Notes: generated from the letters alone by a model not told the origin. Positions 20,213 through 30,993 are shown, counted from the first letter of the stretch. The stretch is 54,272 bases of DNA from Saprolegnia diclina VS20 (GCF_000281045.1 NW_008246090.1:347704-401975); one strand, 5' to 3'. Made by a program: numbers and translations.

Positions 20213-21628
20213 ATGATCCCGCTGGGCCGTCGTGACACCGGTGGGCGTGGCCGCCTTGGCGGTGCTGGCGCCGGGCGTGGCCTTCCTCCGCCCATGACGG
20301 CGCTCGGTGCGCCCAAGGAAGATGACTTTGAGGAAGAATACACGCTGCGCCTGATCCCGTCGATCAAGAAGTACAACGTCGGCCGCTTCAACGAGCCGAC
20401 GCTGCCCAACTTTAGCAAGTGCCCGCAGCCCGTGGTCATGTACGAGGAGCCCGAGAAGGTGCCGGAAGAGGACGAAGAGAAGGACAAGGAGCCCGTGGGC
20501 TGGAACCCGGCGCTCCGGAAGCGCCGCCGTCGTCGCCGGAAGGACAACCGCATCAAAAACTGGATCATCGAAGACAACGAGAGCAAGACCAAGTTTACGG
20601 GGACCGTCGAGGGTGGCGTCACATCGACGTACATGCTCATGGTCAAGACGCCGCACAAGAACGAGTTCCAGGTCGTTCCGGTCGAACAGTGGTTCCGCTT
20701 CAAGAAGCCGCTCAACTACCGCACGCTGACGCTCGAAGAGGCCGAGGAGTTCAACAACGAGAAGAAGCGCGCTGTCGAGCGCTGGCTCATGAACCACAAC
20801 CTCGCCGGCGAGAAGAAGAACGACACGGAGGTCGTGCCGACGTCGAGCATCAAGACGGGCGCGCTCAAGTCGGCCGGGGGCGCGGCTGCCGCCAAGTCGG
20901 ACGACATCTTTACCGTGGCCGAGACCAAGGGCGGACGCCGCCGACCGCGCAAGACGGCGGCCGAAGGCGACCCGACCGGTGACGATGGCGGTGACTTTGA
21001 CGAAGTGTTTGACGACGACGAGAGCGGGCACGAGATTGAAGGTGGCAACAAGGGCGTCGCGGCAGAGTCCGAGTCGAGCGATGACGAGATGGAGGACGGC
21101 AGCAAGGACAAGAAGGCCGCCGTGTCCCTCGACGAGCTCCTCAAGCGCACGCAGGAGGCGAGCAAGAAGGATGGTGCGGTCGAGAATGGCGACAAGGAGT
21201 CGGACGACGATGACGACAAGGAGTCGGGCGGTGCGCAGAAGTACGACTACGACGACTATGGCAGCCTCATCACCAACAAGCCCGCGGAAGGCACGGCGGA
21301 TGCGGCGGCAGCGCCGGTCGAAACCAAGCCGGCGGCCGTGGCCAAGCCCGCACCTGGTAAGCGTGCGCTGGACGACAAGGCCGACGACTCGAGCAACAAG
21401 AAGTCCAAGACGTCGACGCAGCTCAAGCTGACCGAGGCGGGTGTTCAGGAAGAGCTCATTCGCTTTGGCGGGCGCATGAAGACGCGCGATTTGATCAAGC
21501 GCCTCAAAAAGTTTTTGATCACGAACGAAGACAAGGCGCTGCTGCGCGATATTCTGCGGACGATCTGCGACAAGGAGGAAGACCCGGTCGACGGTGTCTA
21601 CATGGTGCTCAAGACGCAGTTCCGTTGA
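20213..21628 (+). CDS. GTF2F1: Transcription factor TFIIF alpha subunit (RAP74)
   Basis: 471 residues, single exon. Residues about 35-200 match the RAP74 dimerisation domain: YTLRLIPSIKKYNVGRFNEP, NWIIEDNESKTKFTGTVEGG, EQWFRFKKPLNYRTLTLEEA. The middle is acidic, lysine-rich and probably disordered, as usual for the family. Residues about 405-471 form the C-terminal winged helix (LTEAGVQEELIRFGGRMKTR followed by DLIKRLKKFL), which binds the polymerase II CTD phosphatase. TFIIF holds RNA polymerase II in the pre-initiation complex and stimulates elongation. The start follows a glycine- and arginine-rich leader typical of protist homologues. CCAAT motifs lie in the divergent promoter. Confidence 0.9.
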   Translation: MIPLGRRDTGGRGRLGGAGAGRGLPPPMTALGAPKEDDFEEEYTLRLIPSIKKYNVGRFNEPTLPNFSKCPQPVVMYEEPEKVPEEDEEKDKEPVGWNPALRKRRRRRRKDNRIKNWIIEDNESKTKFTGTVEGGVTSTYMLMVKTPHKNEFQVVPVEQWFRFKKPLNYRTLTLEEAEEFNNEKKRAVERWLMNHNLAGEKKNDTEVVPTSSIKTGALKSAGGAAAAKSDDIFTVAETKGGRRRPRKTAAEGDPTGDDGGDFDEVFDDDESGHEIEGGNKGVAAESESSDDEMEDGSKDKKAAVSLDELLKRTQEASKKDGAVENGDKESDDDDDKESGGAQKYDYDDYGSLITNKPAEGTADAAAAPVETKPAAVAKPAPGKRALDDKADDSSNKKSKTSTQLKLTEAGVQEELIRFGGRMKTRDLIKRLKKFLITNEDKALLRDILRTICDKEEDPVDGVYMVLKTQFR

Positions 21629-22202
21629 TCTCGACGCTCGTAGTCGCTACGTAAATACTCCTTCATCCTCTATCGACGACACCTGAATTGCTTGTTGTCA
21701 AAGATCAGCTTTGCCCTACCTTCGCAGTGAATACCAGGCTGGGCTCACCTCCAGCAAGCCTTATATGCGGGCTAGATGGGCTCTATACAGACGAGCTATC
21801 CGACTGGTGCCATCGATCCAGCACCAGTTTGACAAGAGGGTGCACGACGACGCTTCGTGCAGGAGACGTGGCCGCAACTGAGCCGAATCTGAGACATTGA
21901 CGGAGCGAAACCACTTGCCAACGCTAGCAGTCTTCAAGTCGAGATGGCGGTCGGTGGGGCCGATGGCCGTTGATTCTCGAGGACCCCTGGAAACTGCGCA
22001 ACCGAGCCCCATGCTCGACGCCTGGAGCAGCTCACGGCCGAGCCAAGGCGGGGCTGCAAGTTACGTCCCCACACCGCCGTGGTCGGACGAGCGAGTGAAT
22101 AGGAAGAATCGTCGCTACGTAGGCAGCGTCATTGCAGGACGACGGGTGGTAGCCGTGAATATGAGGCGGTTCCGAGAGAGATCAGCATGCCTGTGTATTA
22201 GC
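21629..22202. other. Intergenic: nothing recognised
   Basis: 574 bases between the convergent TFIIF alpha and PSF3 genes. Short open frames only. No tRNA box or repeat found by eye. Confidence 0.55.
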
Positions 22203-22832
22203 CTACTGGTCGCGCTTGCGTTTCTTCATTTGGATAACCTTGGCGCATGCGATGAGTCCGTTCTCGCGGCCTTTCCAGCGCAAAAAGTCCTCGGCGTCGT
22301 CGACGCCCGCGAGGAAGAGGTCCTTCTCGAACTCGGTGAGCTTGCGCGTAAACTCGGTCGTGTCTTCGTCGTGCGAGTTCATCGACTGGTCGAGGATCGC
22401 CTTGTAGCGCTCTCCGCCAAATGCGACGCGCAGAATCTCGTCAATCGCGCGGCCTTCGTCCTCGTCCTCGATGAGCGGCAGCACTTGCTTCCCGACCTCA
22501 AAGTAATACGGGTTCATGTCCCGGAGGTTGGCGGCCGACGGCCCGGCCTTGACGACGTTGCGGAAGCGGCTGTTGAGGCACGTGGGCACGAGCGTCTACA
22601 GCGCATGATGCGACTTCGAGCGCCCGCACATGGAGTGGTCGGGTACCTTGACCGTGTTGTGGCGGGCGAGCGCCGACGCCATCCACAGCGGCAGCTCGAG
22701 CTTCGTGTTCATCGCGAGGTCCTTCCCGAGGCTCGATGGGTCGAGGAAGCCGCAGTCGGTTGCATCTGTCTGGAAGACGCATTGGACCCGCTCTTCCTCC
22801 GCGATGAGCGCGCCGACGCTGTAGTACCCCAT
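22203..22832 (-). CDS. PSF3: GINS complex subunit PSF3
   Basis: Two exons, 22832-22647 and 22595-22203, with a 51-base intron, give 192 residues, typical of PSF3. The N-terminus MGYYSVGALIAEEERVQCVF, followed by LDPSSLG and TKLELPLWMASALA, is diagnostic. The second exon carries the helical part (YYFEVGKQVLPLI, then ILDQSMNS, and LTEFEKDLFLAGVDDAEDFL). GINS (SLD5, PSF1-3) joins CDC45 and MCM2-7 in the replicative CMG helicase. The lysine-rich end (QMKKRKRDQ) could be a nuclear signal. Skipping the intron would end the frame shortly after the first exon, which supports the splice. Confidence 0.9.
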
Positions 22833-24660
22833 TTTGCCCAACCGTTCCACCCAAAAATGCAATCAAGCCATTCCGAGCGCTTTTTAACACACTCGTAATA
22901 ATAACATGCTTGTTTCACGCTGCCGCCAACCACGAGAACAAAAAACACAGAAATGTAGGCCTGACGCACCAACAACGCGAATAATCTGCAGCCGCGTGGA
23001 TCAAGTGAGACCGCTAGGGCCTATCTGAAAGCCCGAAAGGTCCAGGGACAGCGTTGCATCGCTCTTGGCGCCAGCCCAATGTGTGTGGAATTAGCCATTC
23101 GATTGGGCTACACGGATTGGTTGGTCTCGGCCAATCCAAACGAAGCTGGTGACTAGTCGACGCAGAAGATCTCAGGACAATCAAATGATGCTGGACAGCT
23201 GGATGCTTGGGGTGTCTACTCCCTCGCATCTACGCTGTATTCGAGCGCGCTGAGCTACTCATACATCTGGAATTCCAGACCTACGGGTCGGGTCGTTTTG
23301 GGCTCCTGACGCGCTCTTTTGTCAGTCTCCCTCTTCTTCCCTCTGTCCAGTGCTCGAGTAGCCCGGCTGCTACTGTTGTTTGTCAGAACACCTATACCTG
23401 AGTGAGAAACGAGAAACCCGAAGCTCAATCTTCACGACCGGCCCCACTTGATTTGGATCATCAGGCCGCTGTGAACTCGTCCTCCGAGAGTATCGGCCGT
23501 GCCGGTTTGGCGCTTCACGCATTCCATTGGCTATTGTTTTTGGATTTTAGACCAATCACACGCGATTATAAACCACCATGCCAGCTCGCCGAGCCGCTCT
23601 GTGCGCCAAATCGAGTTGGAAAATGAAAACGCTCCAACTTGGCAGAGTAAGAGAGTACTCTTTGGGGGTCATGAAATGCTACTCCACTTCGGCGTACGAG
23701 GCATGCAGCGATAATTATGCGTTGTCAAAATAGATTGCGGCACATGCCACGAATAAACAGTGATGTGCCACATTTAGCGACGGCGATTTCTCCAGCTAGA
23801 ATGGGCGATTTCAATGCATGATTTCAATGCGAAGAGAAAATCATCGAGGGCTTCTCGGATCGTTGGTTCAGTTCACATCTTCCACGCTCGGTATACAAAT
23901 AGCAAATACAGTAAAGAGGGTCCACCTATCGATTTTACACGTTTCAGCTTTTGCCCGCTGCCACCGTCGTGCGAGTCGTCCGGTACGATCCAGAGTTGGT
24001 TCGTCAAGCTCCTTCAGTTCATCGTCATGTTGTCTCAATCATTGGCATACCGCTTCTTCGTTATGACAACATGATTCCTACTATCCTGGCGGCGGCTTGA
24101 GCGTTGGCGCCGCGCTGCTGATTGTGGGCACTGTCGAGATCATCTACGAGCTCTGCCGCAAGCCGGCGTCGCAAATCATTATCGGTACTCGCTGCCTGCA
24201 GCTCGAAGCGTTCGCCATCACGCGAGCGAGTTCCGCCGACCGCATGCAGTTGGTGGACCAGCTCAGCCTCTTTCTCGCCAAAAAACAGTAGCTGGACAGA
24301 GTCTTTGTAAGCAAACAACACATGAGCCCCATTTGCGTACCCAAGTGCTGAGTCTCTTCCAGTGATGCAGGTATCAGACGACGCGTAGCCATAATATACT
24401 GAGCAGCCGTGTTGTGCATAGCATGGTCTTAGCTTATATGGTCTCAGCTCATGGTCTTGCGCTGACCGCAACGCACGAGCGCTGCGTCAACACTTGGTGC
24501 ACCCTTGACAAAGGTTACTCACCACGCGCGGCGTCATGCCACCACCGTCAACTTGAAACATTAAGCGACAAACCTGTAACTGGCACGGCGTCGTTACCGT
24601 TTCGTCAGCTCAGCTTGCACTAGTGTTTCAACCGCAGGTCACCTCGTCGCATCGGCGCTA
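22833..24660. other. Gene-poor stretch with several CCAAT motifs
   Basis: 1.8 kb, the longest stretch without a supported gene. The first 300 bases (PSF3 promoter side) have ATTGG/CCAAT motifs near 23100-23135; more occur near 23525 and 23553. Open frames are short and lack codon bias except for 24067-24291 (listed separately). Composition is nearer 50% GC than the gene-dense parts. Confidence 0.5.
24067..24291 (+). pseudogene. Coding-like fragment, possible gene remnant or unrecognised last exon
   Basis: 75 codons open to a stop at 24291 with host-like third positions. The product is ordered: a hydrophobic helix (VGAALLIVGTVEIIYEL) then KPASQIIIGTRCLQLEAFAI and a tail ending FLAKKQ. No ATG suits it and no good splice acceptor is visible just upstream, so it looks like the 3' end of a decayed gene. 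The family is not recognised. Confidence 0.3.
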
Positions 24661-27600
24661 ATGCAGATTCACGTTCGCCCGTCCGTGGCCACGGGTCCTG
24701 TCATTTCCCGCCCTTCAGCCCCGCACGTGCTTCGCCACTTGCGTAACCACCGCCTCGTCGAGCTCCGCGGCATGCTCTCTGTCGTGGCCTCGATTGGTCT
24801 CAGCACCTACGCCCTCGTTATCTTTGCCTCGTACCTCGAGACCGACTATTTCGTGCCCAACTTTAGCGCAGCAGCACCTATCCTTGTCGCCATCCTCAAC
24901 CACCACCTCGCTCTCTCAAGGTCCGCCGCCATCGACGTCCTCGCACCTCAAGCAGCCTTCGTACCGTCACTTCAAGGCACGAGCCCAGCGTATCCGCGCC
25001 TCATCATGTACCAAGAGCTCACACGTCTCCTCGATGGCGTGCGAGGTCTGCGCCACCTTGACGCCACGCAGGTCGTCAAGATGGTTTCGCCCTACTGCTG
25101 GGCCGACCTCAACAAGACGTACGAGCTCGCTTACACTACCAAGCGCCAAGCGCGATGCTCACAGTATGAAGCCACAAACGGCGCTGTGCACCTCGAGACG
25201 GTGCTTCGCAACATTGATTTCAGCGGCTTTCTGGACGCGACCCAAGGTCTCTTTCTGTCGGCGATAGCGCATCCCATTGCACGAAGCGGATCTGCAGGCG
25301 CCGCGTGGCTCTCGTCTCTAGAGACGCATGTGTGGACGCCCGAGGCAGACGAAGTGGCGCTCTGGGTGTCGTACGGTCTTAACCATTACACGCTGCAGTA
25401 CGGCACCGGCATCAGCATCGGCGTATCCGAGTTGATCTGGGTCGAGACCGCACTCGGTCAGAGATTGTCGTTGCCGCTCAAGACGACGTCGACCAAAGAT
25501 CGATGGACTCTACGGACGACATGCGTGCTGTACGACCAACTCTATAGTGATTTGTACGCGATTGGGTCCAACCAGAGTCTCGTCCGGGGCACTTTGAACT
25601 ACTTTGGCGACATTGACCCGCACCAAATTGAATCTTATGCGGTCAGGCGTCCACTCCAACCAGTGCAACAGGCCATCCACGACAACCTTGGCCCTTTCGG
25701 TAGCATTGACGCCAAGTGGGTACCGCCGCCACCGCGCCTTCTCGCAGCGGTCGTAGCGTTCGACGCAGCTCTCATCCCAGCGCTTGTGACGGCGCTGCCA
25801 ACGGTCGACATGTCCCGCGAGACGCTATTGGTGACGCCTCGGCGTTGGAGACATCGCGAGCTCGGCTTTGTCTCGGGCAATCCCATGTGCACTCTGGGAC
25901 GACCGCAGAGCTTCGTCCAGCAAACGTTTCGATTCGATGACGACTGCAGCAGCCATAGACCGTTGACGCTCGAGTGGCACACCTTCAACGCTATCTTTGC
26001 TCTCTGGCTTCTCGGCGGCTCCGTGTCAACGAGCGATGTCTGCGCTTCGTTTCCGACCGACTCTGTGGCCTGTCAGCGACTTTTCGCCAAAGCCAGCTTG
26101 CTATATGGTGCATTGTCTCTACCCCCGCTCAACCCGGCGTTGCTATCAGATCTTATATCGCTGGACATGGGATTTCTCCAGATCTTGTACACCAACCAGA
26201 CAGCCCTCACGATCGACCAGCAGCTGCTCCTCGCACCTGACTTTTCATTTCTCGGTGCCTCCTATCTCTACGACTGGGCGCTCAACTTGCGCGAGGTCGT
26301 CTCGTTTCGAGGCGACGTGACTTCGTACACGCTCCTCTCTGGCCTGTACGCTCCGATGGTCTCGGACCCGATCGTGCCACCGGCTGCGTTCGGACCCTAC
26401 CTCTGGCTCTCGGCCTCGATCACCACAAGTACTCTAGCCATGGTAGCTCTTGTGGTGCTACTGCTTCGCTGCTGCAGCGGCAAGGTCGAGCCCGCGTGGA
26501 CGAGCTTTACGCCGTTAGTCGCGTCGGTCTATGTCAATTGGAACATTCTGCTCCTCCGCAGCGCAGCGGCCATCTTGTGCCTCGCCACAGTCCCCCTCGA
26601 TACAACGACAACACCCAGTGGACTGAACCGGCTCCTGGCAGCGCGGCGGTCGTTTCTGCTCTCGAGTATCTTGGCTCTCGAGTCTCTCTGGCTTGTGCAC
26701 GTGATTCACGACATGCTCCTACCGCTCGCTACGTGGCGACAACTTCCAATGGCGTGCGTCGTCTGGCTCGTCATCGTACTCTTGGACCAATGCTCCCCAC
26801 TTGATCTTTCGGTGACGCTGCATCGTCAGTGCTATGCTGTCAATATGGACTATATGACGTATTGTTCCAGCGGAACAGTTCGTGTCGGCCACCTGGATCG
26901 ATGTGTACTTCTTCTAAGCATCGTTGGCTCGGTGGTGGCAGCCTCGCTGGTATCTTCTCGTTGGCGGCACCGTGTCTCTCCTAACACATTCCGAAAACAC
27001 CTGAGCGCGATCTTTCCACCGAGGGCTCCGTCGACGCTGACAGCCTCTCAGACGACGCGACCCATTTTGGGGATTGACGCTATCATGTGCGGCATCGTGC
27101 CGCTGCGATGGCACGGTACGCAGTACTTGTTTGATCTCAAGGTCTGGCTCTGGCTCCACCTTGATGAACTGGAACCTGTCGCGGACAAGCCGTCGCCCAT
27201 ACTGCCGTTCAGCGCACCAACCCTGCCCACCAAGCCGACCAACGCAACTTTGGACAGGCCGACTTTGCTTGGTATGCGCTCGGCGCAGCGCCTCCTTGGC
27301 CTTATGGGGATGGGCTACATAGGCATCACTCTCTGGAGTAACGCTGCGTACTTGAACGTCCTGGAGACGGCGCTGGCCAACGACTATGGCTGGGCCGGCT
27401 TCAACGCTACTGGGATGCACGCCTTCCTCGCCAACACTTTCAACCGCCAGCTTCTCATGTCCACCGACGCTTCAATTGCACTGCACGACCCAGCGTTCGG
27501 GGATCCACTGCAGTCGTACAACACGTCGGCCACCACTGTCGCGTGGTATCCCTCGGTGGCGCGCCGGTACCTCTTCAATGCATCGACGCCGTTGCACGAG

Positions 27601-29913
27601 CTGGTGGCAGGTCTCCGGGCCCTACATCCGTGTCAACTACCGTGGATGTTTACGCAGTACTGCTGGCTGGACCTGGATCAGAAATGGGAGATGGCCAGCA
27701 CGAGCCAGCGACAGGTTCGGTGTGCAGCTCTCAGTCAGCACAACGGTGCCCGGTATCTCGAGACGAGTCTGCGCAATGTACGAGACTGGACTTTATGGCG
27801 ATCGTGCTGGGGTACCTCGTTCGACATTGGCATCGGCAACGACCTGGCAGCGTCCGTAGTAGGTCGTCAGTGGCTCCAGCGTGTCCAAGCAAATACCTTG
27901 TCCGTGTCAGAAGAAGTCGCATACTGGGTGAACCATGGCCTCTCGGTGTTCTTGCTGCAGTGGCAAAACTTCAAAGACACGGGTCTCAGTGACGCGATGG
28001 TCATTTCGACGCCGTTTGGGCTCTCGTACACGCTGCCTATCAGTGAGCGCCGCGGCGCCGTACATCTCGACTACCAGACGTCGCATCGCATGTACTGGGG
28101 ACTCGCGAGTGACCTCTGGGCCGTGAGCAATAACGCGACCAGCGTCGGCGGCTTGTCGCTCTTGCGCAACAGTCCCCACTTTGCCTTTGCCAACGCGACA
28201 CGCGCGAGTTTGCTCTTCGAGAATCTGACGCTCTCGTCGCCGCTCAACGCTGGTTTGGCGCTGTATAATAGCTCGTTGGGGCCATTTGGCGCTGTCGACA
28301 TGGTGTTCGTAAGCTGTCCGACGTCGCTTCTCGCACTCTACCGCTACGTCCTGCAAGCGATCGCGACTGTGACCAGCACCAACCTTGAAGCACAGAGGCA
28401 ATTTCTCCATCTGCCTGCCAAGACATACATCGGTCAAGTGCCCAAGCATTTACTGAACGACGCCAGTCTGCGCCTTGTGGGGGGTGACCTCATGTGCGGC
28501 AGCGTCCTTCCGGGATCTCCGCCTTCCAACGCCCTGTTTGCATTATTTGGCTTGGACGCGGTATGCGGCTCGCGGTACCTGGACTTTTTCACCCCGTCCA
28601 CGACCGGTCTCGTCTTTGCACTTGCTGCGTTTGATGCAGTGCATCGCATCGAGCCAACTATCGATTTGGGAGCCTTCTGTGCGAGTGATGTCTACGCCGA
28701 GCCCAACTGCGAGGCCATCTACAGCGCGTCATACACCTACGCGAGGACCTATTTTTCAGGTTCAACAACGCTCCAAGCGTTGGCTGTCGCCGCCGAGGTC
28801 GACACCCGATCTCTCTATATCGAGATGACCCAGTACATCAACCGCAGCGGCATTATCGAACTGTACCGAATCAATATTCTGGATCTGACCGTCCGCTCCT
28901 GGACGTTCTTTGGTTGGAACTATTTGGCCGAGTGGGTCGTCGGTCAGCGGGAAGTTGTCTCGTTCCAAGGTGACGGCGGCACCGTCACATCGATATCTCG
29001 CTACACGCCCCTCGCAACGCTCTCTCTCACCGAGGCAGCGATCCCAACGCGACTCTCGTACAGCTGTCAGCAGTGCGTCCGGTACGTCACTGGTGCCATC
29101 ATGGTGGGTGCGGGGGTTGCTGCCTACTACGCCATCTTTGTTTGCCACGGCTGCATTGAAGGCATGAACCTCTTCGCGGTGAACCGACTCCTTGGCCACG
29201 CGTGGATTGGCCGAACGCTGCTCATCATCCGAGGAATCACGGCGCTTTGGCTGCTCAACACACCGCCCCTACAGCTACTGGCATTTGGCGTCGGTGCTCG
29301 CTTTCAAGTGTCGCCGCTTGGGTGGTTCCCGACGCTCCTCGCTTCGTCCGAGCTCACATGGCTGGTCTACATCGCCAACGACCTCTTCAGCTGTGTTACG
29401 CGGCAGTACACACAACTCTACGCCTGGAAGAGCTCGGTCGCAGCGTGCTTATTCGCAGCAGCCTGGTCGTTCAAGGACCCCCGAGAGTACACGACCTACG
29501 TGCGCCGGAGCTGCAACTACATTGACATGGATGTGGCTCTGAGCTGCAAAAGTGGCTACATCGAGCTCGGCCTTTGGCGCCGCGTCGGCGTTGACGTCGG
29601 CCTCTGTCTCAGCTGTGTCTTTTTGGCGGCTTGTGTCGAGCGACTACGGCATCCGCATCTTTTGGCGCCACCCAAACCGTCACTCTTGCTCAATGCGACG
29701 AGTGTCTACTCGTTGGAAATGGCCAACTGGACAGTAGACGGCGACGTCTACTTGGACCGCATGTCAGCCGCGTTGACGGGCTTGTTTACATGGCGAGTGC
29801 GCGGCGTTATACATGTGTTTGACATCAAGAGCTGGCGGCATTTCACAGCCACGCCCGAATCCAAGAGCCTCTTGGACCCGGCCTTTGTCCTACCCCTCCA
29901 CCGCATTTGCTGA
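24661..29913 (+). CDS. Giant intronless membrane protein of two tandem related halves
   Basis: 1750 residues in one exon from the ATG at 24661. Residues about 25-865 and 870-1750 are diverged copies of one unit. Matching segments include YCWADLNKTYELAYTTKRQA / YCWLDLDQKWEMASTSQRQV, LGPFGSIDAKW / LGPFGAVDMVF, REVVSFRGD / REVVSFQGD, MDYMTYCSSG / MDVALSCKSG, and FDLKVW / FDIKSW. Each half has one N-terminal membrane helix, a 500-residue probable extracellular part with paired cysteines and many NxT/S sites, then about five membrane helices. No family is recognised; no enzyme motif is seen. It has no intron in a window where most long genes have several, and its third positions are less GC-rich than its neighbours. 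Together these suggest a lineage-specific, fast-evolving surface protein. Confidence 0.75.
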   Translation: MQIHVRPSVATGPVISRPSAPHVLRHLRNHRLVELRGMLSVVASIGLSTYALVIFASYLETDYFVPNFSAAAPILVAILNHHLALSRSAAIDVLAPQAAFVPSLQGTSPAYPRLIMYQELTRLLDGVRGLRHLDATQVVKMVSPYCWADLNKTYELAYTTKRQARCSQYEATNGAVHLETVLRNIDFSGFLDATQGLFLSAIAHPIARSGSAGAAWLSSLETHVWTPEADEVALWVSYGLNHYTLQYGTGISIGVSELIWVETALGQRLSLPLKTTSTKDRWTLRTTCVLYDQLYSDLYAIGSNQSLVRGTLNYFGDIDPHQIESYAVRRPLQPVQQAIHDNLGPFGSIDAKWVPPPPRLLAAVVAFDAALIPALVTALPTVDMSRETLLVTPRRWRHRELGFVSGNPMCTLGRPQSFVQQTFRFDDDCSSHRPLTLEWHTFNAIFALWLLGGSVSTSDVCASFPTDSVACQRLFAKASLLYGALSLPPLNPALLSDLISLDMGFLQILYTNQTALTIDQQLLLAPDFSFLGASYLYDWALNLREVVSFRGDVTSYTLLSGLYAPMVSDPIVPPAAFGPYLWLSASITTSTLAMVALVVLLLRCCSGKVEPAWTSFTPLVASVYVNWNILLLRSAAAILCLATVPLDTTTTPSGLNRLLAARRSFLLSSILALESLWLVHVIHDMLLPLATWRQLPMACVVWLVIVLLDQCSPLDLSVTLHRQCYAVNMDYMTYCSSGTVRVGHLDRCVLLLSIVGSVVAASLVSSRWRHRVSPNTFRKHLSAIFPPRAPSTLTASQTTRPILGIDAIMCGIVPLRWHGTQYLFDLKVWLWLHLDELEPVADKPSPILPFSAPTLPTKPTNATLDRPTLLGMRSAQRLLGLMGMGYIGITLWSNAAYLNVLETALANDYGWAGFNATGMHAFLANTFNRQLLMSTDASIALHDPAFGDPLQSYNTSATTVAWYPSVARRYLFNASTPLHELVAGLRALHPCQLPWMFTQYCWLDLDQKWEMASTSQRQVRCAALSQHNGARYLETSLRNVRDWTLWRSCWGTSFDIGIGNDLAASVVGRQWLQRVQANTLSVSEEVAYWVNHGLSVFLLQWQNFKDTGLSDAMVISTPFGLSYTLPISERRGAVHLDYQTSHRMYWGLASDLWAVSNNATSVGGLSLLRNSPHFAFANATRASLLFENLTLSSPLNAGLALYNSSLGPFGAVDMVFVSCPTSLLALYRYVLQAIATVTSTNLEAQRQFLHLPAKTYIGQVPKHLLNDASLRLVGGDLMCGSVLPGSPPSNALFALFGLDAVCGSRYLDFFTPSTTGLVFALAAFDAVHRIEPTIDLGAFCASDVYAEPNCEAIYSASYTYARTYFSGSTTLQALAVAAEVDTRSLYIEMTQYINRSGIIELYRINILDLTVRSWTFFGWNYLAEWVVGQREVVSFQGDGGTVTSISRYTPLATLSLTEAAIPTRLSYSCQQCVRYVTGAIMVGAGVAAYYAIFVCHGCIEGMNLFAVNRLLGHAWIGRTLLIIRGITALWLLNTPPLQLLAFGVGARFQVSPLGWFPTLLASSELTWLVYIANDLFSCVTRQYTQLYAWKSSVAACLFAAAWSFKDPREYTTYVRRSCNYIDMDVALSCKSGYIELGLWRRVGVDVGLCLSCVFLAACVERLRHPHLLAPPKPSLLLNATSVYSLEMANWTVDGDVYLDRMSAALTGLFTWRVRGVIHVFDIKSWRHFTATPESKSLLDPAFVLPLHRIC

Positions 29914-30523
29914 GTGGTGCGAGCCATTGAAAAGGCAGAGCATACCACGTAGAGGAAGTATCGCCAAGACCTCGATAGGCCGCATCAGCATCGTCAGGAC
30001 GACACTATTGTTGATTAGCAGAGTTTGCATACACTAAGCATTACGAGCTTTTGTTTCTTGAGAGGATGTCAAGACGAGTCGTTGTCTTGTTGCCTCAACA
30101 TGGCTCGGCATCATCTTTGGTCGGGAAGCTCTGCACAGCGTTGAGGGTCACCAAAATCCTACTGTTCGCGCCGACGGCAGCGAGCGCATTTCCTCGGCGT
30201 CCAACGCGCTGTTGCCGAGCGACTACTATGCTTGACGTAACTTTGATCGACTGCGTTTGACCGTCGATGCGTGAACTAAAAGCAAGAGAGGCTGGTCGGA
30301 TTTTTCGAGTTCCACCTCACTTTGGGAATCACTTTTGCCTTATTTTATCCGGCATCTGGCCGGATATTAGCCAGCCCAGTCAGTTGAGATGGGACTCGGC
30401 GACGCGTTTTCTTCGATCGCGTTCGACTTCGACCTCGTATTTTGAGGGTGACCACGGGCCCAAGGTCACGATGGGGGAGACAAAGCCGACGCGCGGCGCG
30501 GCGACGCTCCAAATCGTTCAGCC

Positions 30524-30625
30524 ATGGACGTAGAGCCACCCGCGCCCGTCACGGACGATCTGCCACCAACCACGGACGACCTGCCGGTGGCTGCGAACGA
30601 CCCACTGCCGGCGCCGACGCCTTGA
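30524..30625 (+). CDS. Proline-rich 33-codon open frame, doubtful
   Basis: ATG to TGA, 33 residues with a repeated TDDLPP/TDDLPV pattern and strong GC bias in third positions. It resembles the disordered N-terminus of a larger protein. No continuing exon was found. It may be a remnant or a short peptide; function unknown. Confidence 0.2.
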   Translation: MDVEPPAPVTDDLPPTTDDLPVAANDPLPAPTP

Positions 30626-30794
30626 CGACTATACCGCTGTAGCCAGCATAAAAGTCCTAGTCTCCGTCAAGTGCTTGGAGCGCAGGGGCTTGTAGTGAGC
30701 GATGGAGTTGACAAGGCTGCGAAATGATGGTCGGAAGCACCGCAGGTGTTGATAATCCTCTGCTTGGCGGGCAAAACGTTATGCAGTTCACCAA

Positions 30795-30930
30795 CGAACC
30801 GAAAACGTAACCGGTGTCACGAGCCGAAAAAACGTAACCGGTGTCACGAACCGCAAAAACGTAACCGGTGTCACGAACCGCAAAACCGTACCTGGTGTTA
30901 CGAACCGGTAATCGTAGCCGGTGTCACAAC
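30795..30930. repeat. 27-bp tandem repeat, five copies
   Basis: The core CGTAACCGGTGTCACG recurs at 30806, 30833, 30860, 30887 (diverged) and 30913 (diverged), spacing 27, 27, 27 and 26. Each unit contains the palindrome ACCGGT or a one-base variant. It lies about 170-300 bases before the MRD1 start. Confidence 0.85.
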
Positions 30931-30993
30931 TAACCGACACTCCGCCCTATCTAGGAATCGGCACATGCCATATATAATATGTGCTGCCATCGG

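Noticed and set aside
20129-21031. 300-codon minus-strand frame
   Set aside because: Antisense image of TFIIF alpha; the real gene has clear domains.
21897-22898. 333-codon plus-strand frame
   Set aside because: Antisense to PSF3, whose two exons are strongly supported.
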